From contig CAZKXX010000007.1 of assembly GCA_964556705.1 (NCBI GenBank), positions 1-62,109 on the forward strand: DNA of 62,109 nt, written 5' to 3'. The stretch is from CAZKXX01 sp964556705 (GTDB lineage Bacteria; Acidobacteriota; Terriglobia; UBA7540). The notes below the pieces were generated by a model. That model was given only the letters and a program-made list of their open reading frames with translations, was not told the DNA's origin and searched no databases. Numbering within the stretch: the first letter of the stretch is position 1; each line of letters begins with the position of its first letter. Below are positions 10,155 to 18,616 of the stretch, piece after piece. The position numbers were made by a program, and so were the translations under genes.

Positions 10155-11237
10155 CTACTTCCCCGCGCCGTGCGCGTGATAGCCGTGCGCGGGCGGCGGG
10201 CCGGAAGACGCCGCGGGCGATTTCGGGTCCACCACGTTGAACCAGCCCATCAGCCCCTGCTCCATGTGCTCGGTGAGATGGCACTGGAACATGTAGTAGC
10301 CCGGATACTCGTAGGTGAACTCCAGAATGGCGCGTTCGGCGATGGAGAGGCTCACGATGTCGGTGGTCTCGTCCGGCTGCATCTTCGTCCCCGTGCGAAT
10401 CAGGCCGAAGACGTTCCCATGGATGTGCGGCGCCATCGCCTCTTCGAAAATGTTCATCACGTACATGCGCACCGGCTCGCCGACCTTCAGTTCGATGGGA
10501 TGGTCCGCGTACTGAAACGCCCGGCCGTTCCAGGCGTAGAAGTCCGCCTCGCCGTCGCGGTCGAGATCGAAGGCGCTCATCACCATCGCCAGTTCCTTCG
10601 CCGGCGGGCGCGGCGTTTTCGGGTCCACGATCATCATTCCGTACAGGCCGTTCAGGATGTGTTTCGACGCCGGGTTCGAGTGGCAGTGGTACGGAAAGAC
10701 GCCGTAAGGCCGGGCGACGAAGTCGTACGTGTAGGAACCGCCGGGCGGGACGAGTTCGAAGACGCCGTCCATGTCGGCCGGGTGGATGCCGTGGAAATGA
10801 ATCGTGTGCGGATACTTTCCCTTGTTGATCAGCGTCACGCGCATTCGCTCGCCTTCCACGGCCCGCAGCACGGGAGCGGGAATCGAGCGGTTGAACGTCC
10901 AGGAAGGCACGGTCACGCCCGGGGCCACTTCGTGCGGGACGTCTTCTTCAACGACGATTTCATATTCGCGGACGCCGTCGGGTGCGGGCTGGAGCGGCGG
11001 CAGCAGGGCCGGATACGGCTCGGCCGTCGCGGCGCGCGGCCCGGCCGGGTCGGCGTACTGATAGAGTTCGCTGCCGCGCGTGGCGGGCGGCGCGTGGTGC
11101 GCGTGCGCGCCTTTCGTCTGTGAGCCGCCCTCGGCGCGCGCCGGCGCCGGGCGGTCGGCGCGAAAGATCATCACGCCGGCCAGCACCGCGAGCGCCACGA
11201 GTGCCGTCAGCATCCCCCGCCGTTTAACGTCCTGCAT
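10155..11237 (-). CDS. Two-domain multicopper oxidase
   Basis: 360 residues with an N-terminal export signal containing KRRGML (Tat-like). Two cupredoxin domains carry copper ligands: HFHGIHPADMDG and YHCHSNPASKH in the first, PHIHGNVFG and FQCHLTEHMEQGLMG in the second. The HxH and HCH patterns fit type 1 plus trinuclear copper sites. Family members oxidise Cu(I), Fe(II), Mn(II) or phenols in the periplasm. Clustering with ZIP and Nramp importers favours a metal-oxidase role (inference). A nitrite-reductase-like activity is a less likely alternative. Confidence 0.88.
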   Translation of the reverse strand: MQDVKRRGMLTALVALAVLAGVMIFRADRPAPARAEGGSQTKGAHAHHAPPATRGSELYQYADPAGPRAATAEPYPALLPPLQPAPDGVREYEIVVEEDVPHEVAPGVTVPSWTFNRSIPAPVLRAVEGERMRVTLINKGKYPHTIHFHGIHPADMDGVFELVPPGGSYTYDFVARPYGVFPYHCHSNPASKHILNGLYGMMIVDPKTPRPPAKELAMVMSAFDLDRDGEADFYAWNGRAFQYADHPIELKVGEPVRMYVMNIFEEAMAPHIHGNVFGLIRTGTKMQPDETTDIVSLSIAERAILEFTYEYPGYYMFQCHLTEHMEQGLMGWFNVVDPKSPAASSGPPPAHGYHAHGAGK

Positions 11238-11254
11238 TGCGATGCCCTTCCCTT

Positions 11255-11310
11255 GCGGATGTTAACCATGGTTAATCCGCGATATTAACACTATAAAACA
11301 AAACGCGTTC
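11255..11310 (-). promoter_or_regulatory. Operator-like palindrome and AT-rich promoter of the metal operon
   Basis: TTAACCATGGTTAA at 11262-11275 is a perfect 14-bp palindrome, with further near-symmetry in the flanks (GCGGAT on one side, ATCCGC on the other). It sits 24-40 bp before the multicopper oxidase start in the only AT-rich stretch of the region, which contains -10-like words such as TATAGT on the minus strand. Size and placement fit a dimeric metalloregulator of the DtxR/MntR kind; that assignment is inference. Confidence 0.55.
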
Positions 11311-11350
11311 CGCGTCAAGGCGGCTCGGGCAGCCGGAGAACCGGGGCGGC

Positions 11351-12280
11351 CTACGACGCCGCGCCGGCGCGCTCCGCCAGGACGCGTTCCAGGCGGGTCT
11401 CGAAAATCAGCTCGGGACGGAAGTTCTCGATGCGCAGGTCGCGGGCGGCGGCTTCGTCGAGCGCGCGGCGCGGGACGAGGCCGACGATTTCACTCGCGGC
11501 GATTTCGACGCCCGCCGCGGCCGCTTCGGCGCGCACCGCGTTGAAGACGTCGCGCAGCGAAGTCTTCTCAAAATCCGTGAGGTTCATCGAGACCTGCGCC
11601 AGGCCGCGCGAGCGGAGTTCAACGCCCATCGCCTTGACCCCCGCAAGCCCGCCGCTCGAAGCGCGAATCTTGCGCGCGATGGCCTGGGCGACGCCCACGT
11701 CCGCAGCTTTGAGGTTGATGTTGAAAGCGATGAGAAAATTCCGCGCGCCCACCACCGTCGCGCCCGCCGTGGGATGCAGCCGCGCCTCGCCGAAATCTGG
11801 CCAGCGTTCGGGGTTCTCGCTGATTTCTTCGCGCAGGCCCTCGAATTCGCCGCGGCGAAGGGTTTCAAGATTCCGCCGTTCGTGGCGCCGCGCCGCAGCC
11901 TGGTAGAGGTAGGTCGGAATGCCGAAGCGCTTCCAGGTTTCTTCGGCCACCGATTCGGCGATGCGAACGCAATCCGCCAGCGTCACGCCGCGCACGGGCA
12001 CGAACGGCACCACGTCCGCGGCGCCGAGGCGCGGGTGCTCGCCGCGATGCATCCTCAGGTCGATGAGTTCGGCGGCTTTGCCGATGCCGCCGAGCGCCGC
12101 TTCACCGATGCTCGCGCGAGTCCCGACCATTGTGACGACCGAACGGTTGTGGTCGGGGTCCGAATGGCGGTCGAGAAGATATACGTCCGGCGGCGCCCGC
12201 ATCGCGGCGACGATCGCCTCGACCTTCGTGGCGTCGCGGCCCTCGCTGAAATTCGCGACGCACTCGACGATGGATTCCAC
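11351..12280 (-). CDS. ftcD: Glutamate formimidoyltransferase (FtcD N-domain type)
   Basis: 309 residues covering both subdomains of the formiminotransferase (ECVANFSEGRD at the N-terminus; HRGEHPRLGAADVVPFVP; HPTAGATVVGARNFLIAFN). It moves the formimino group from formiminoglutamate to tetrahydrofolate in histidine breakdown. The cyclodeaminase domain of the fused eukaryotic form is absent, as is usual in bacteria. The start is GTG. A urocanase-like gene lies close by on the same strand, but hutH and hutI are not in the window. Confidence 0.95.
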   Translation of the reverse strand: MESIVECVANFSEGRDATKVEAIVAAMRAPPDVYLLDRHSDPDHNRSVVTMVGTRASIGEAALGGIGKAAELIDLRMHRGEHPRLGAADVVPFVPVRGVTLADCVRIAESVAEETWKRFGIPTYLYQAAARRHERRNLETLRRGEFEGLREEISENPERWPDFGEARLHPTAGATVVGARNFLIAFNINLKAADVGVAQAIARKIRASSGGLAGVKAMGVELRSRGLAQVSMNLTDFEKTSLRDVFNAVRAEAAAAGVEIAASEIVGLVPRRALDEAAARDLRIENFRPELIFETRLERVLAERAGAAS

Positions 12281-12739
12281 GCGCCCATTCTATGCGAATC
12301 GGCGTCGCCCGGCGCGGGCCTTCTGTAGAATGAGCCCCCGCCAAAGCGCCGAGGCGTGGAGCGCGAAGGACGGCACTGGCAGGTCAAAGGACGATCGGAG
12401 GCGCGAACCCCGCGATAACACGCCGTGTCAGCGGGAATGACAAAGCCAGGCAGTCCTGGCGGCTCGGCCGAGACCGGTGACGATTGGCGAGCCGGGAATC
12501 ATCCGCTGTTCATTGTTTCTCCATGCAAACCGCGCTTGAGGCATCCCCGCTCTGCGTTCTCGGCCCATCGAAAGGCTCGGGGCCGTCCGTTCGGCTCCGC
12601 TCCGGGTCCCGAGCGAAAGTCGAGGGATGGGCGAAGTCGAACGGCGTCTCTGCGACGAAAAGGGCGCAGGCTGGAATTGACGCGCTCGGACGTTCTGCTA
12701 AAATATCTCCCGAATCAGATTTAGCAGGGGGTTGTCATC
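12281..12739. other. Intergenic region upstream of the zinc-ribbon gene
   Basis: I see no gene in these 459 bases. Around 12560-12650 the words CTCGGGGCCGTCCGTTCGG and GTCGAGGGATGGGCGAAG are partly complementary to earlier text (CGGCCCATCGAAAGG), so the block looks like a decayed dispersed inverted repeat. A good promoter for the next gene lies at its end. Confidence 0.5.
12677..12704 (+). promoter_or_regulatory. Sigma70-type promoter for the FmdB-like gene
   Basis: TTGACG at 12677-12682, a 16-bp spacer and TAAAAT at 12699-12704 preceded by TGC (extended -10). The start codon of the zinc-ribbon gene is 36 bp downstream. Confidence 0.65.
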
Positions 12740-12904
12740 ATGCCCAGCTACGAATATGTCTGCCAGGAATGCAAGAAAACGTTTACCCAGATTATGACGA
12801 TTTCCGAGCACGAGAAGACCAAGCCCGCCTGCCCCAAGTGCAAGAGCAAGAAGGTCCAGCAGAAGATGGCGGCGTTCTTCGCCGTGACCTCGAAGAAGAG
12901 CTGA
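12740..12904 (+). CDS. FmdB-type zinc-ribbon protein
   Basis: 54 residues: MPSYEYVCQECKKTFTQ, then CPKCKSKKVQQKM. Two CxxC knuckles (CQEC and CPKC) define the FmdB/putative regulatory zinc-ribbon family; the MPxYEYxC start is its hallmark. Members are proposed regulators, but the molecular role is not settled. A run of G (AGGGGG) lies about 9 nt before the ATG and a promoter lies upstream. It is convergent with the urocanase-like gene. Confidence 0.9.
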   Translation: MPSYEYVCQECKKTFTQIMTISEHEKTKPACPKCKSKKVQQKMAAFFAVTSKKS

Positions 12905-12960
12905 GCACGGCGGAAGGCGCGGCATGCCACACGGCGGGCTGGCGCCTTCGCATTTCCATT

Positions 12961-14532
12961 TCATCTTTCCTTTGAGCCGAAAACCCGCTCGATGCGGCCC
13001 GCCGCCGCCGGCGTTCCGTCGGCAACCACCGCCCGGCTGGCGCAGCTCACGCTCTCCTCGCTCTGCGACACAACCTCACACGCAACCCAACTCGCGCCCG
13101 AAGCCAGTTGAAGAAGCGCATCGAGCGGCGGACGGGTGTCGCCGCCCGTCGCCCGCAGGGCTTCGCGAAGCGAAGCCGCCAACCGCGGGTCAATCTGGGT
13201 CTCGCAGGCAATCACGACGGGCGCTTTCAACTCGCCTTTCGCGACCAGTTCGTTCAAACGCGGGGCGAAGAGAGCGCGTTCCTGCCGCCCCAGCCAGGCG
13301 CTGCGCGACGGCAAGCCGCGCAATCGGACGCGCTCGCTCACCTGCCGGATGTAACGCGCAAGCACGGCGTTGCCGGCAAAAAGTTCGAGAAGCATTTCAT
13401 CAGCGCGGCGAATGTCTGAACCTTCCCCGGAAAGCGCCACCCAGCGCAGCGGACCTCCGCCCCCGGCAAGCATCGGGCCAAGATAAACCTCAGCAAAACC
13501 AGGAAATTCAGACGCATCGGTCACGCCGCGTTCGCGGGCCGCGGCGCGGAGCCCGTTTCCGAATTCGAAAACGCAGGCGCCGAGCTTCCGAAGTTCGAGC
13601 ATCGCCTCGACGTGCCGCGCGAGCGATTCTCCGGCGCGTTGGGAGTAAATTCGGGGATCCGCGCGCCGCAACTCGGCGGCTTCCGCCGGAGTGATTCCAA
13701 TTGGAATGTAATCTTCCACTCTGGTCTGATCGGTGAGCAAATCGGGCACGACGCCGCGCCGCGCAAACTCGGGAAGAATTTCGGCGCAATTGCCGATCAG
13801 GCCGACCGAGACGGCTTCCTGTTTGCGGACGGCATTTTTGAGAATTCGCAGCGCCTCGCCGAGTTCGTTGACACAGATGCCGCAGAAACCGTCGCGGACG
13901 CGACGCTTGATTTTTTCACCGTCCGCTTCGATGCCCAGGAAAGCCGCCCCGTGGAGCGTCGCCGCGAGCGGCAGCGCGCCGCCCGCGGCACCCAGGCCGC
14001 CGGAGACGACGAACCTTCCGGCAAGGGTTCCGGCAAAGTGTTTTTGCGCGGCCATCGCCAGCGTGCGTTCGGCCAGCGGCAGCGCGTCCTGCGGGCCGGT
14101 ATCAGTCCAGCTCGCCGCACGCACCTCGCTCGCCATCGGAAGGGCGAAACGTTCGGATTCGTCGAGTCGCCTGGTGTCCGGTCGGCTTTTCAAAAACGCC
14201 TCATTCAGAATCACCAAGCGCGGTGCCGCTTCTTCGCTTCGGATGACGCCCGCGAGTTTGCCGGATTCAACGACCAACGTTTCGTCGTTCCCGAGAACGC
14301 GCAAAGCTTCGACAATGGCGTGAAACGACGGCCGGTCCCGGGCCACGCGGCGCAAGCCGGCGGCGGTCAATTCCGCGACGTCCGCGTCCAGAGAATTCAT
14401 CAGTAGGCGCATCGCGCCTTCCTGCTGCCAGGCGCGGCAGGCGAGCGTCGTTCCGCGCGGCGCGCGCACCGGCCGGGCCTCAGCGGACGGCGGCCCGGGC
14501 CCTTCCTGATTGTGATTGGGACGCTGGGGCAT
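12961..14532 (-). CDS. Divergent urocanate hydratase (HutU) homologue lacking the catalytic cysteine
   Basis: 523 residues that follow the urocanase fold from end to end: ACRAWQQEGAMRLLMNSLD, GGLGAAGGALPLAATLHG (the NAD-site block, normally GGMGGAQPLA), RRGVVPDLLTDQT, PLRWVALSGE and GLPSRSAWLG. In active urocanases the last block reads GLPxRICW and carries the catalytic Cys; here residue 412 is Ala. The normal FCxG before PFRW is also changed (L355-A356), and the late GGGVGMGFSQH loop is missing. It therefore is unlikely to hydrate urocanate by the known mechanism. It may be decaying or have a new role. The reading frame is fully open, which argues for selection. Confidence 0.85.
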   Translation of the reverse strand: MPQRPNHNQEGPGPPSAEARPVRAPRGTTLACRAWQQEGAMRLLMNSLDADVAELTAAGLRRVARDRPSFHAIVEALRVLGNDETLVVESGKLAGVIRSEEAAPRLVILNEAFLKSRPDTRRLDESERFALPMASEVRAASWTDTGPQDALPLAERTLAMAAQKHFAGTLAGRFVVSGGLGAAGGALPLAATLHGAAFLGIEADGEKIKRRVRDGFCGICVNELGEALRILKNAVRKQEAVSVGLIGNCAEILPEFARRGVVPDLLTDQTRVEDYIPIGITPAEAAELRRADPRIYSQRAGESLARHVEAMLELRKLGACVFEFGNGLRAAARERGVTDASEFPGFAEVYLGPMLAGGGGPLRWVALSGEGSDIRRADEMLLELFAGNAVLARYIRQVSERVRLRGLPSRSAWLGRQERALFAPRLNELVAKGELKAPVVIACETQIDPRLAASLREALRATGGDTRPPLDALLQLASGASWVACEVVSQSEESVSCASRAVVADGTPAAAGRIERVFGSKER

Positions 14533-14638
14533 GAAACAGCAATCTTAGCCCACGGGCCGCACGCGAGAAAGCCCCGGCGCACGATGCGCGCGTCGTCGCC
14601 GCCGATCTGCGTCCGTTGGTGGCGAGGCCTGTGCTAAC

Positions 14639-16519
14639 ATGGCTTCCCGCAAGCCGATTCCGCGCGCGTCAGGCTTCATGGGCTCTCGGCATTTTTCAAC
14701 ATTGAACGAGCTCTTTCTCCGAGCCGTGGACGAGCGGCCGAAGGCCGCGGCGTTTCTCTCGAAATCCGGCGGAGCCTATCGTCCCCTCTCGTCCGCCCAG
14801 GCGCTCCGGAAGGCGGCAGCGCTGGCCGCAGCGCTCGAGCGTTTCGGCATCGAGCGCGGCGACCGCGTCGCGTTGCTCGCCGAAAATCGCGTCGAGTGGG
14901 CGCTGACGGACTACGCCGCGCTGGGCCTCGGCGCGATGGACGTGCCGATCTTCCCCACGCTGCTCGAGCCCGACATCGCCTACATCCTCGAACATTCGGG
15001 CGCGAAGGGCGCGGTCGTTTCCAGCGAAGTCCAGCTCCGCAAGGTGCTGAACATCCGCGACCGGCTGCCGGGATTGAAGTTCGTCCTGGTGATGGACCGC
15101 GTGGAGTCCGCCGATCCCTTCGTGCGCAACTGGCACGACGTGGTGGAGGAACGCGCGCGCGAGGTGCCGAACGCCGTGGCCGATTTCCGTCGCAGCGCGG
15201 CGCGCGCGGCCGCTTCAGATACCGCGACCATCCTTTACACCTCGGGGACGACGGCCGAGCCGAAGGGTGTGGTGCTGACGCATGCGAACATCGCCTCAAA
15301 CATCCTCGCCACGCAGGACCTGTTTCCGTTCGGCAGCGCGGACGTCGGATTTTCGTTTCTTCCCCTCAGCCACGTCTTCGAGCGCATGCTCGACTATTTC
15401 TATTTCTGGTGCGGGGTGAGCATCGCCTTTCCGGAAACGCTGGAGACGATGCCGCAGGACCTGGTCGAGGTGCGCCCGACGGTGCTGGCGGTGGTCCCGC
15501 GCGTGCTCGAGCGGATCCACGACCGCATTCAGAGCACGCTGCGCGAATCGCCGGCGGCGAAGCGAAAGCTCTTTGCGTGGGCGCTCGAGGTGGGCCGCCG
15601 CACGCTGCCGTACGAACTCGAAGGCCGCCAGCCGCCCGGAGGGCTGCGCGCGAAGCGCGCCGTGGCCGCGGCGCTCGTCTATTCCAAAGTGCGCGCGCGC
15701 ATGGGCGGGCGCGTTCGGGCGATGATTTCCGGCGCCGCGCCTCTGCGGCGCGAACTCGCGGAATTTTTCTTCTCGGTCGGCCTGCCGGTGTACGAAGGCT
15801 ACGGGCTGACGGAGACTTCTCCCGTCGTCGCCGTCAACTATCCGGGACACGTCAAGCTCGGCACGGTGGGACCGGTCATTCCGGGCGTCGAGGTGAGACT
15901 CGGCGAAGTCATCGAAGACGAAGAGGGCGGCTCGGGGCGCGAAATTCTCGTGCGCGGCCCCAACGTCACGCCCGGGTACTACCGCGACGAGCAGGCGAAC
16001 CGCGAGGCGTTTTCCGACGGCTGGCTCCACACGGGCGACCTCGGCGCGCTCGATGCCGACGGGTATCTTTCCATCACCGGCCGCAAGAAACACCTCTTCA
16101 AGACTTCGGGCGGGAAATACGTGGCCCCGGAGCGGCTGGAGAACTTTTTCCAGGGCCATCCCTACGTCGCGCAGACGGTCGTCATCGGCTACGGAAGGAA
16201 ATTCGTCAGCGCGCTGATGGTGCCGCAGTTCGCGGCGCTCGAAGCCTATGCGCGCGAAGAGGGATTGCCCTTCTCGAGCCGCGAGGAATTGATCGCGCGA
16301 CCGGAAATCCTCGAGTTTATGCAGCGGCAGGTGGACGAGGCGATGCGCTGGCTGCCGCCGCACGAACGCATCCGGCAGATTGCCCTCCTGCCGAAGGAAT
16401 TCACGGTCGAATCGGGCGAGCTGACGCCTACGATGAAGATCAAGCGGCGCGTCGTGGAGGAAAAGTACAAAGACGTGATTGAGGAAATCTATCGCCGCCC
16501 GACGACGCGCCCGGCGTGA
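14639..16519 (+). CDS. Long-chain fatty acid--CoA ligase (AMP-forming)
   Basis: A 626-residue ANL-family enzyme that activates fatty acids with ATP and CoA. Visible motifs are the P-loop TILYTSGTTAEPKGVVLTH, the YEGYGLTETSPV adenine-site block, DGWLHTGDLG and the hinge/lysine region ITGRKKHLFKTSGGKYVAPE. Length and the C-terminal ELTPTMKIKRR match the FadD15/FAA1-like long-chain branch. A second in-frame ATG lies 13 codons in. The next gene follows after 22 bp and may be cotranscribed, though no functional link is evident. Confidence 0.93.
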   Translation: MASRKPIPRASGFMGSRHFSTLNELFLRAVDERPKAAAFLSKSGGAYRPLSSAQALRKAAALAAALERFGIERGDRVALLAENRVEWALTDYAALGLGAMDVPIFPTLLEPDIAYILEHSGAKGAVVSSEVQLRKVLNIRDRLPGLKFVLVMDRVESADPFVRNWHDVVEERAREVPNAVADFRRSAARAAASDTATILYTSGTTAEPKGVVLTHANIASNILATQDLFPFGSADVGFSFLPLSHVFERMLDYFYFWCGVSIAFPETLETMPQDLVEVRPTVLAVVPRVLERIHDRIQSTLRESPAAKRKLFAWALEVGRRTLPYELEGRQPPGGLRAKRAVAAALVYSKVRARMGGRVRAMISGAAPLRRELAEFFFSVGLPVYEGYGLTETSPVVAVNYPGHVKLGTVGPVIPGVEVRLGEVIEDEEGGSGREILVRGPNVTPGYYRDEQANREAFSDGWLHTGDLGALDADGYLSITGRKKHLFKTSGGKYVAPERLENFFQGHPYVAQTVVIGYGRKFVSALMVPQFAALEAYAREEGLPFSSREELIARPEILEFMQRQVDEAMRWLPPHERIRQIALLPKEFTVESGELTPTMKIKRRVVEEKYKDVIEEIYRRPTTRPA

Positions 16520-16541
16520 GGAACACCGCGAGGTCGGTTTG

Positions 16542-17696
16542 ATGCTCCAATCAAAGACCTGGGATGTGGTGGTGGTGGGCGCGGGAGTGTTCGGCGCCTG
16601 GACGGCGCTCTCGTTGCGGCGCGCCGGCCCGACCGTGCTGCTCACCGAAGCCTACGGGCCCGGCCACAGCCGCGCGAGTTCCGGCGGAGAGTCGCGCGTC
16701 ATCCGCATGTGCTACGGCGCGCACGAAACCTATACGCGCTGGTCGTGGCGCTCGCTCGACCTGTGGAAGGAACTCTTCGAACGCGCCGGGCGGCCGCTTT
16801 TTCACCGGACGGGAGTCCTCTGGCTGGCCGAGCCGGCCAGCGCGAACCTTGCCACGTCACAGAAGGCGCTGGAGAACCTGCGCATCCCCTTCGAAAAGCT
16901 CGGCGCCGCGGAGCTGCGGAAGAGATTTGCCGGGATGCGAATCGAGGAGGAGCTGGAGGCCCTTTTCGAGCCCGAAAGCGGCGCGCTGCTGGCGCGACGC
17001 GCCGTCGCGGCCACAGTGGAAGAGGCGGTGCGAAGCGGCGTCGAATACCGCACCGGAAACGTACAGGCGCCGCGCGGTGCCGGGCGAGTCAGCCGAGTCA
17101 GGCTTCAATCGGGCGAAGAAGTCTCGGGCGGGCTGTTCGTCTTCGCCTGCGGCCCGTGGCTGCCGAAACTCTTTCCCGCCCTTCTCGAAGGGCGCATCCG
17201 GCCGACGCGGCAGGAAGTTTTCTTTTTCGGGTTGCCGCCCGACGCGTCCGACCTTCGCGCGCCCGCGCTTCCAACGTGGATTGACGAAACGACGGAGTAC
17301 TACGGAATTCCCGACCTTGAAGGCCGCGGCTTCAAGCTGGCGTGGGACAGGCACGGCCCGCCGTTCGACCCCGACTCGGGTGAGCGGCTGGTAACGCGGG
17401 AGGGAATCGAGCAGGCTCGCGCCTACCTCCGCCGGCGCTTTCCGGCAATGGCGCAGGCGCCGCTCGTGGAGAGCCGCGTCTGCCAGTACGAAAACACTTC
17501 GAACGGCGACTTTCTGATTGACGTCCACCCGGACCACGAAAACCTCTGGCTGGTCGGCGGCGGCTCGGGGCACGGCTTCAAGCACGGGCCGGCGCTCGGC
17601 GAGTACGTCGCGAAACGCATCGTGGAAGGCGGCGCGGTCGAAGCGCATTTTTCGCTCGCCACCAAAGGGCGCGAGGCCGCGCGCGCCATCCACTGA
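16542..17696 (+). CDS. FAD-dependent amine oxidase, sarcosine oxidase/SolA type
   Basis: About 384 residues of the DAO flavoprotein fold. GAGVFGAWTALSLRRAG is the dinucleotide-binding motif, followed by SRASSGGESRVIR. Near the C-terminus ESRVCQYENTSNGDF holds the Cys that binds FAD covalently in monomeric sarcosine oxidase, and GSGHGFKHGPALGE is the matching FAD loop. It should oxidise an N-methyl amino acid (sarcosine or N-methyltryptophan) to give formaldehyde and H2O2; the exact substrate is open. The ATG has GAGG 8 nt upstream. Confidence 0.9.
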   Translation: MLQSKTWDVVVVGAGVFGAWTALSLRRAGPTVLLTEAYGPGHSRASSGGESRVIRMCYGAHETYTRWSWRSLDLWKELFERAGRPLFHRTGVLWLAEPASANLATSQKALENLRIPFEKLGAAELRKRFAGMRIEEELEALFEPESGALLARRAVAATVEEAVRSGVEYRTGNVQAPRGAGRVSRVRLQSGEEVSGGLFVFACGPWLPKLFPALLEGRIRPTRQEVFFFGLPPDASDLRAPALPTWIDETTEYYGIPDLEGRGFKLAWDRHGPPFDPDSGERLVTREGIEQARAYLRRRFPAMAQAPLVESRVCQYENTSNGDFLIDVHPDHENLWLVGGGSGHGFKHGPALGEYVAKRIVEGGAVEAHFSLATKGREAARAIH

Positions 17697-17718
17697 CTGG
17701 ACGCAGGAAACGTCCAGC

Positions 17719-17790
17719 GGTTGTCATCCTGAGGAGGGCCGACCGTAAGCGTCGGCCCGACGAAGGACCTCCGCAGGGGATCGGCGCTCC
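17719..17790. repeat. Copy of a TGTCATCCTGAG-type intergenic repeat
   Basis: Starts GTTGTCATCCTGAGGAG, then a hairpin GGGCCGAC / GTCGGCCC, then GACGAAGGACCT. A longer copy with both ends lies at 29918-30068. No coding content. Confidence 0.65.
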
Positions 17791-17823
17791 GAATCCCAGG
17801 ACGATCCGTCCGCCGCCCCGGAC

Positions 17824-18510
17824 TCAGGGAAGTTCTTTGATCCGGATGTTCCGGAATTCGACGTATTCGTTGTGGCCGAGAAAGCCCACGTGCCCCGAGG
17901 TCCGCGCCAGGCCCGGATGCTTTTTCAGAATCTCCGGGTCGGTGACCGAGTCGAGGTCGGCGTCGAGAATCACCGTGCCGTTCACCGTGACGCGAATGTT
18001 CCGGCCGTTAACGTAAATCTCTTCCGAGTTCCACTCGCCGGCGGGCTTCAGCGCGCCGCGCTGGGCGGGAATCACTCCGTACACCGAGCCGTGGTACTGC
18101 GCGGGCTTGAGGTCGGCGTAGCGCGGGTGCTCGTTGTCGAGGATCTGGATCTCGATGCCCTGATACGCCGCGTCGCCTTCCAGCGGGGCGCGAATGCCCA
18201 CGCCGTTGTTGCTGCCCGGCGCCAGCTTGAACTCGAAGCGGAAAATGAAGTTCGCGTACTCTTTTTCCGTGAAGAGATTGCCGCCGCCATCCGCGGGACA
18301 GATCAGGATGCCGTCCTGAACGAGGTAGCCGGGGCCGATCTTGCCGACCAGCGTCCAGCCATTCAGCGTCTGGCCGTCGAAGAGTTGGGTGAAGCCCGCT
18401 TCGTCGTCGGCCGCGGCGGGCGAGGTCTCGACGGGCGCCTCCGGAGTCGTCGCGGGCTGACAGGCAAAAGACAGGAGCGCGAAGACAAGAAGAGCGGTCA
18501 GTTTTTTCAT
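17824..18510 (-). CDS. DUF1080 lipoprotein (3-keto-disaccharide hydrolase fold)
   Basis: 228 residues. A lipoprotein signal (LLVFALLSFAC) is followed by a single concanavalin-like DUF1080 domain: FTQLFDGQTLNGWTLVGK, NNGVGIRAP, YQGIEIQILDNEHP and a final HNEYVEFRNIRIKEL. DUF1080 proteins bind or cleave glycans, with 3-keto-glycoside hydrolysis shown for some members. The ATG at 18510 starts a normal signal peptide; a longer frame to 18777 overlaps the divergent thiG leader and is rejected. A second DUF1080 gene lies at 56684. Confidence 0.88.
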   Translation of the reverse strand: MKKLTALLVFALLSFACQPATTPEAPVETSPAAADDEAGFTQLFDGQTLNGWTLVGKIGPGYLVQDGILICPADGGGNLFTEKEYANFIFRFEFKLAPGSNNGVGIRAPLEGDAAYQGIEIQILDNEHPRYADLKPAQYHGSVYGVIPAQRGALKPAGEWNSEEIYVNGRNIRVTVNGTVILDADLDSVTDPEILKKHPGLARTSGHVGFLGHNEYVEFRNIRIKELP

Positions 18511-18616
18511 AGTGCCGCAGTCTTTATCACGAACTTGTGTTGGGTTCAAGTCGGGCGATGCCCCGGAATTGCAAATCCCCCACCACGCGTCTAGAATGAG
18601 CGAAAAGGAGAACTTC

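Noticed and set aside
18511..18616. TPP riboswitch before thiG
   Set aside because: The leader is about 100 bases and has no CUGAGA or other thi-box core.
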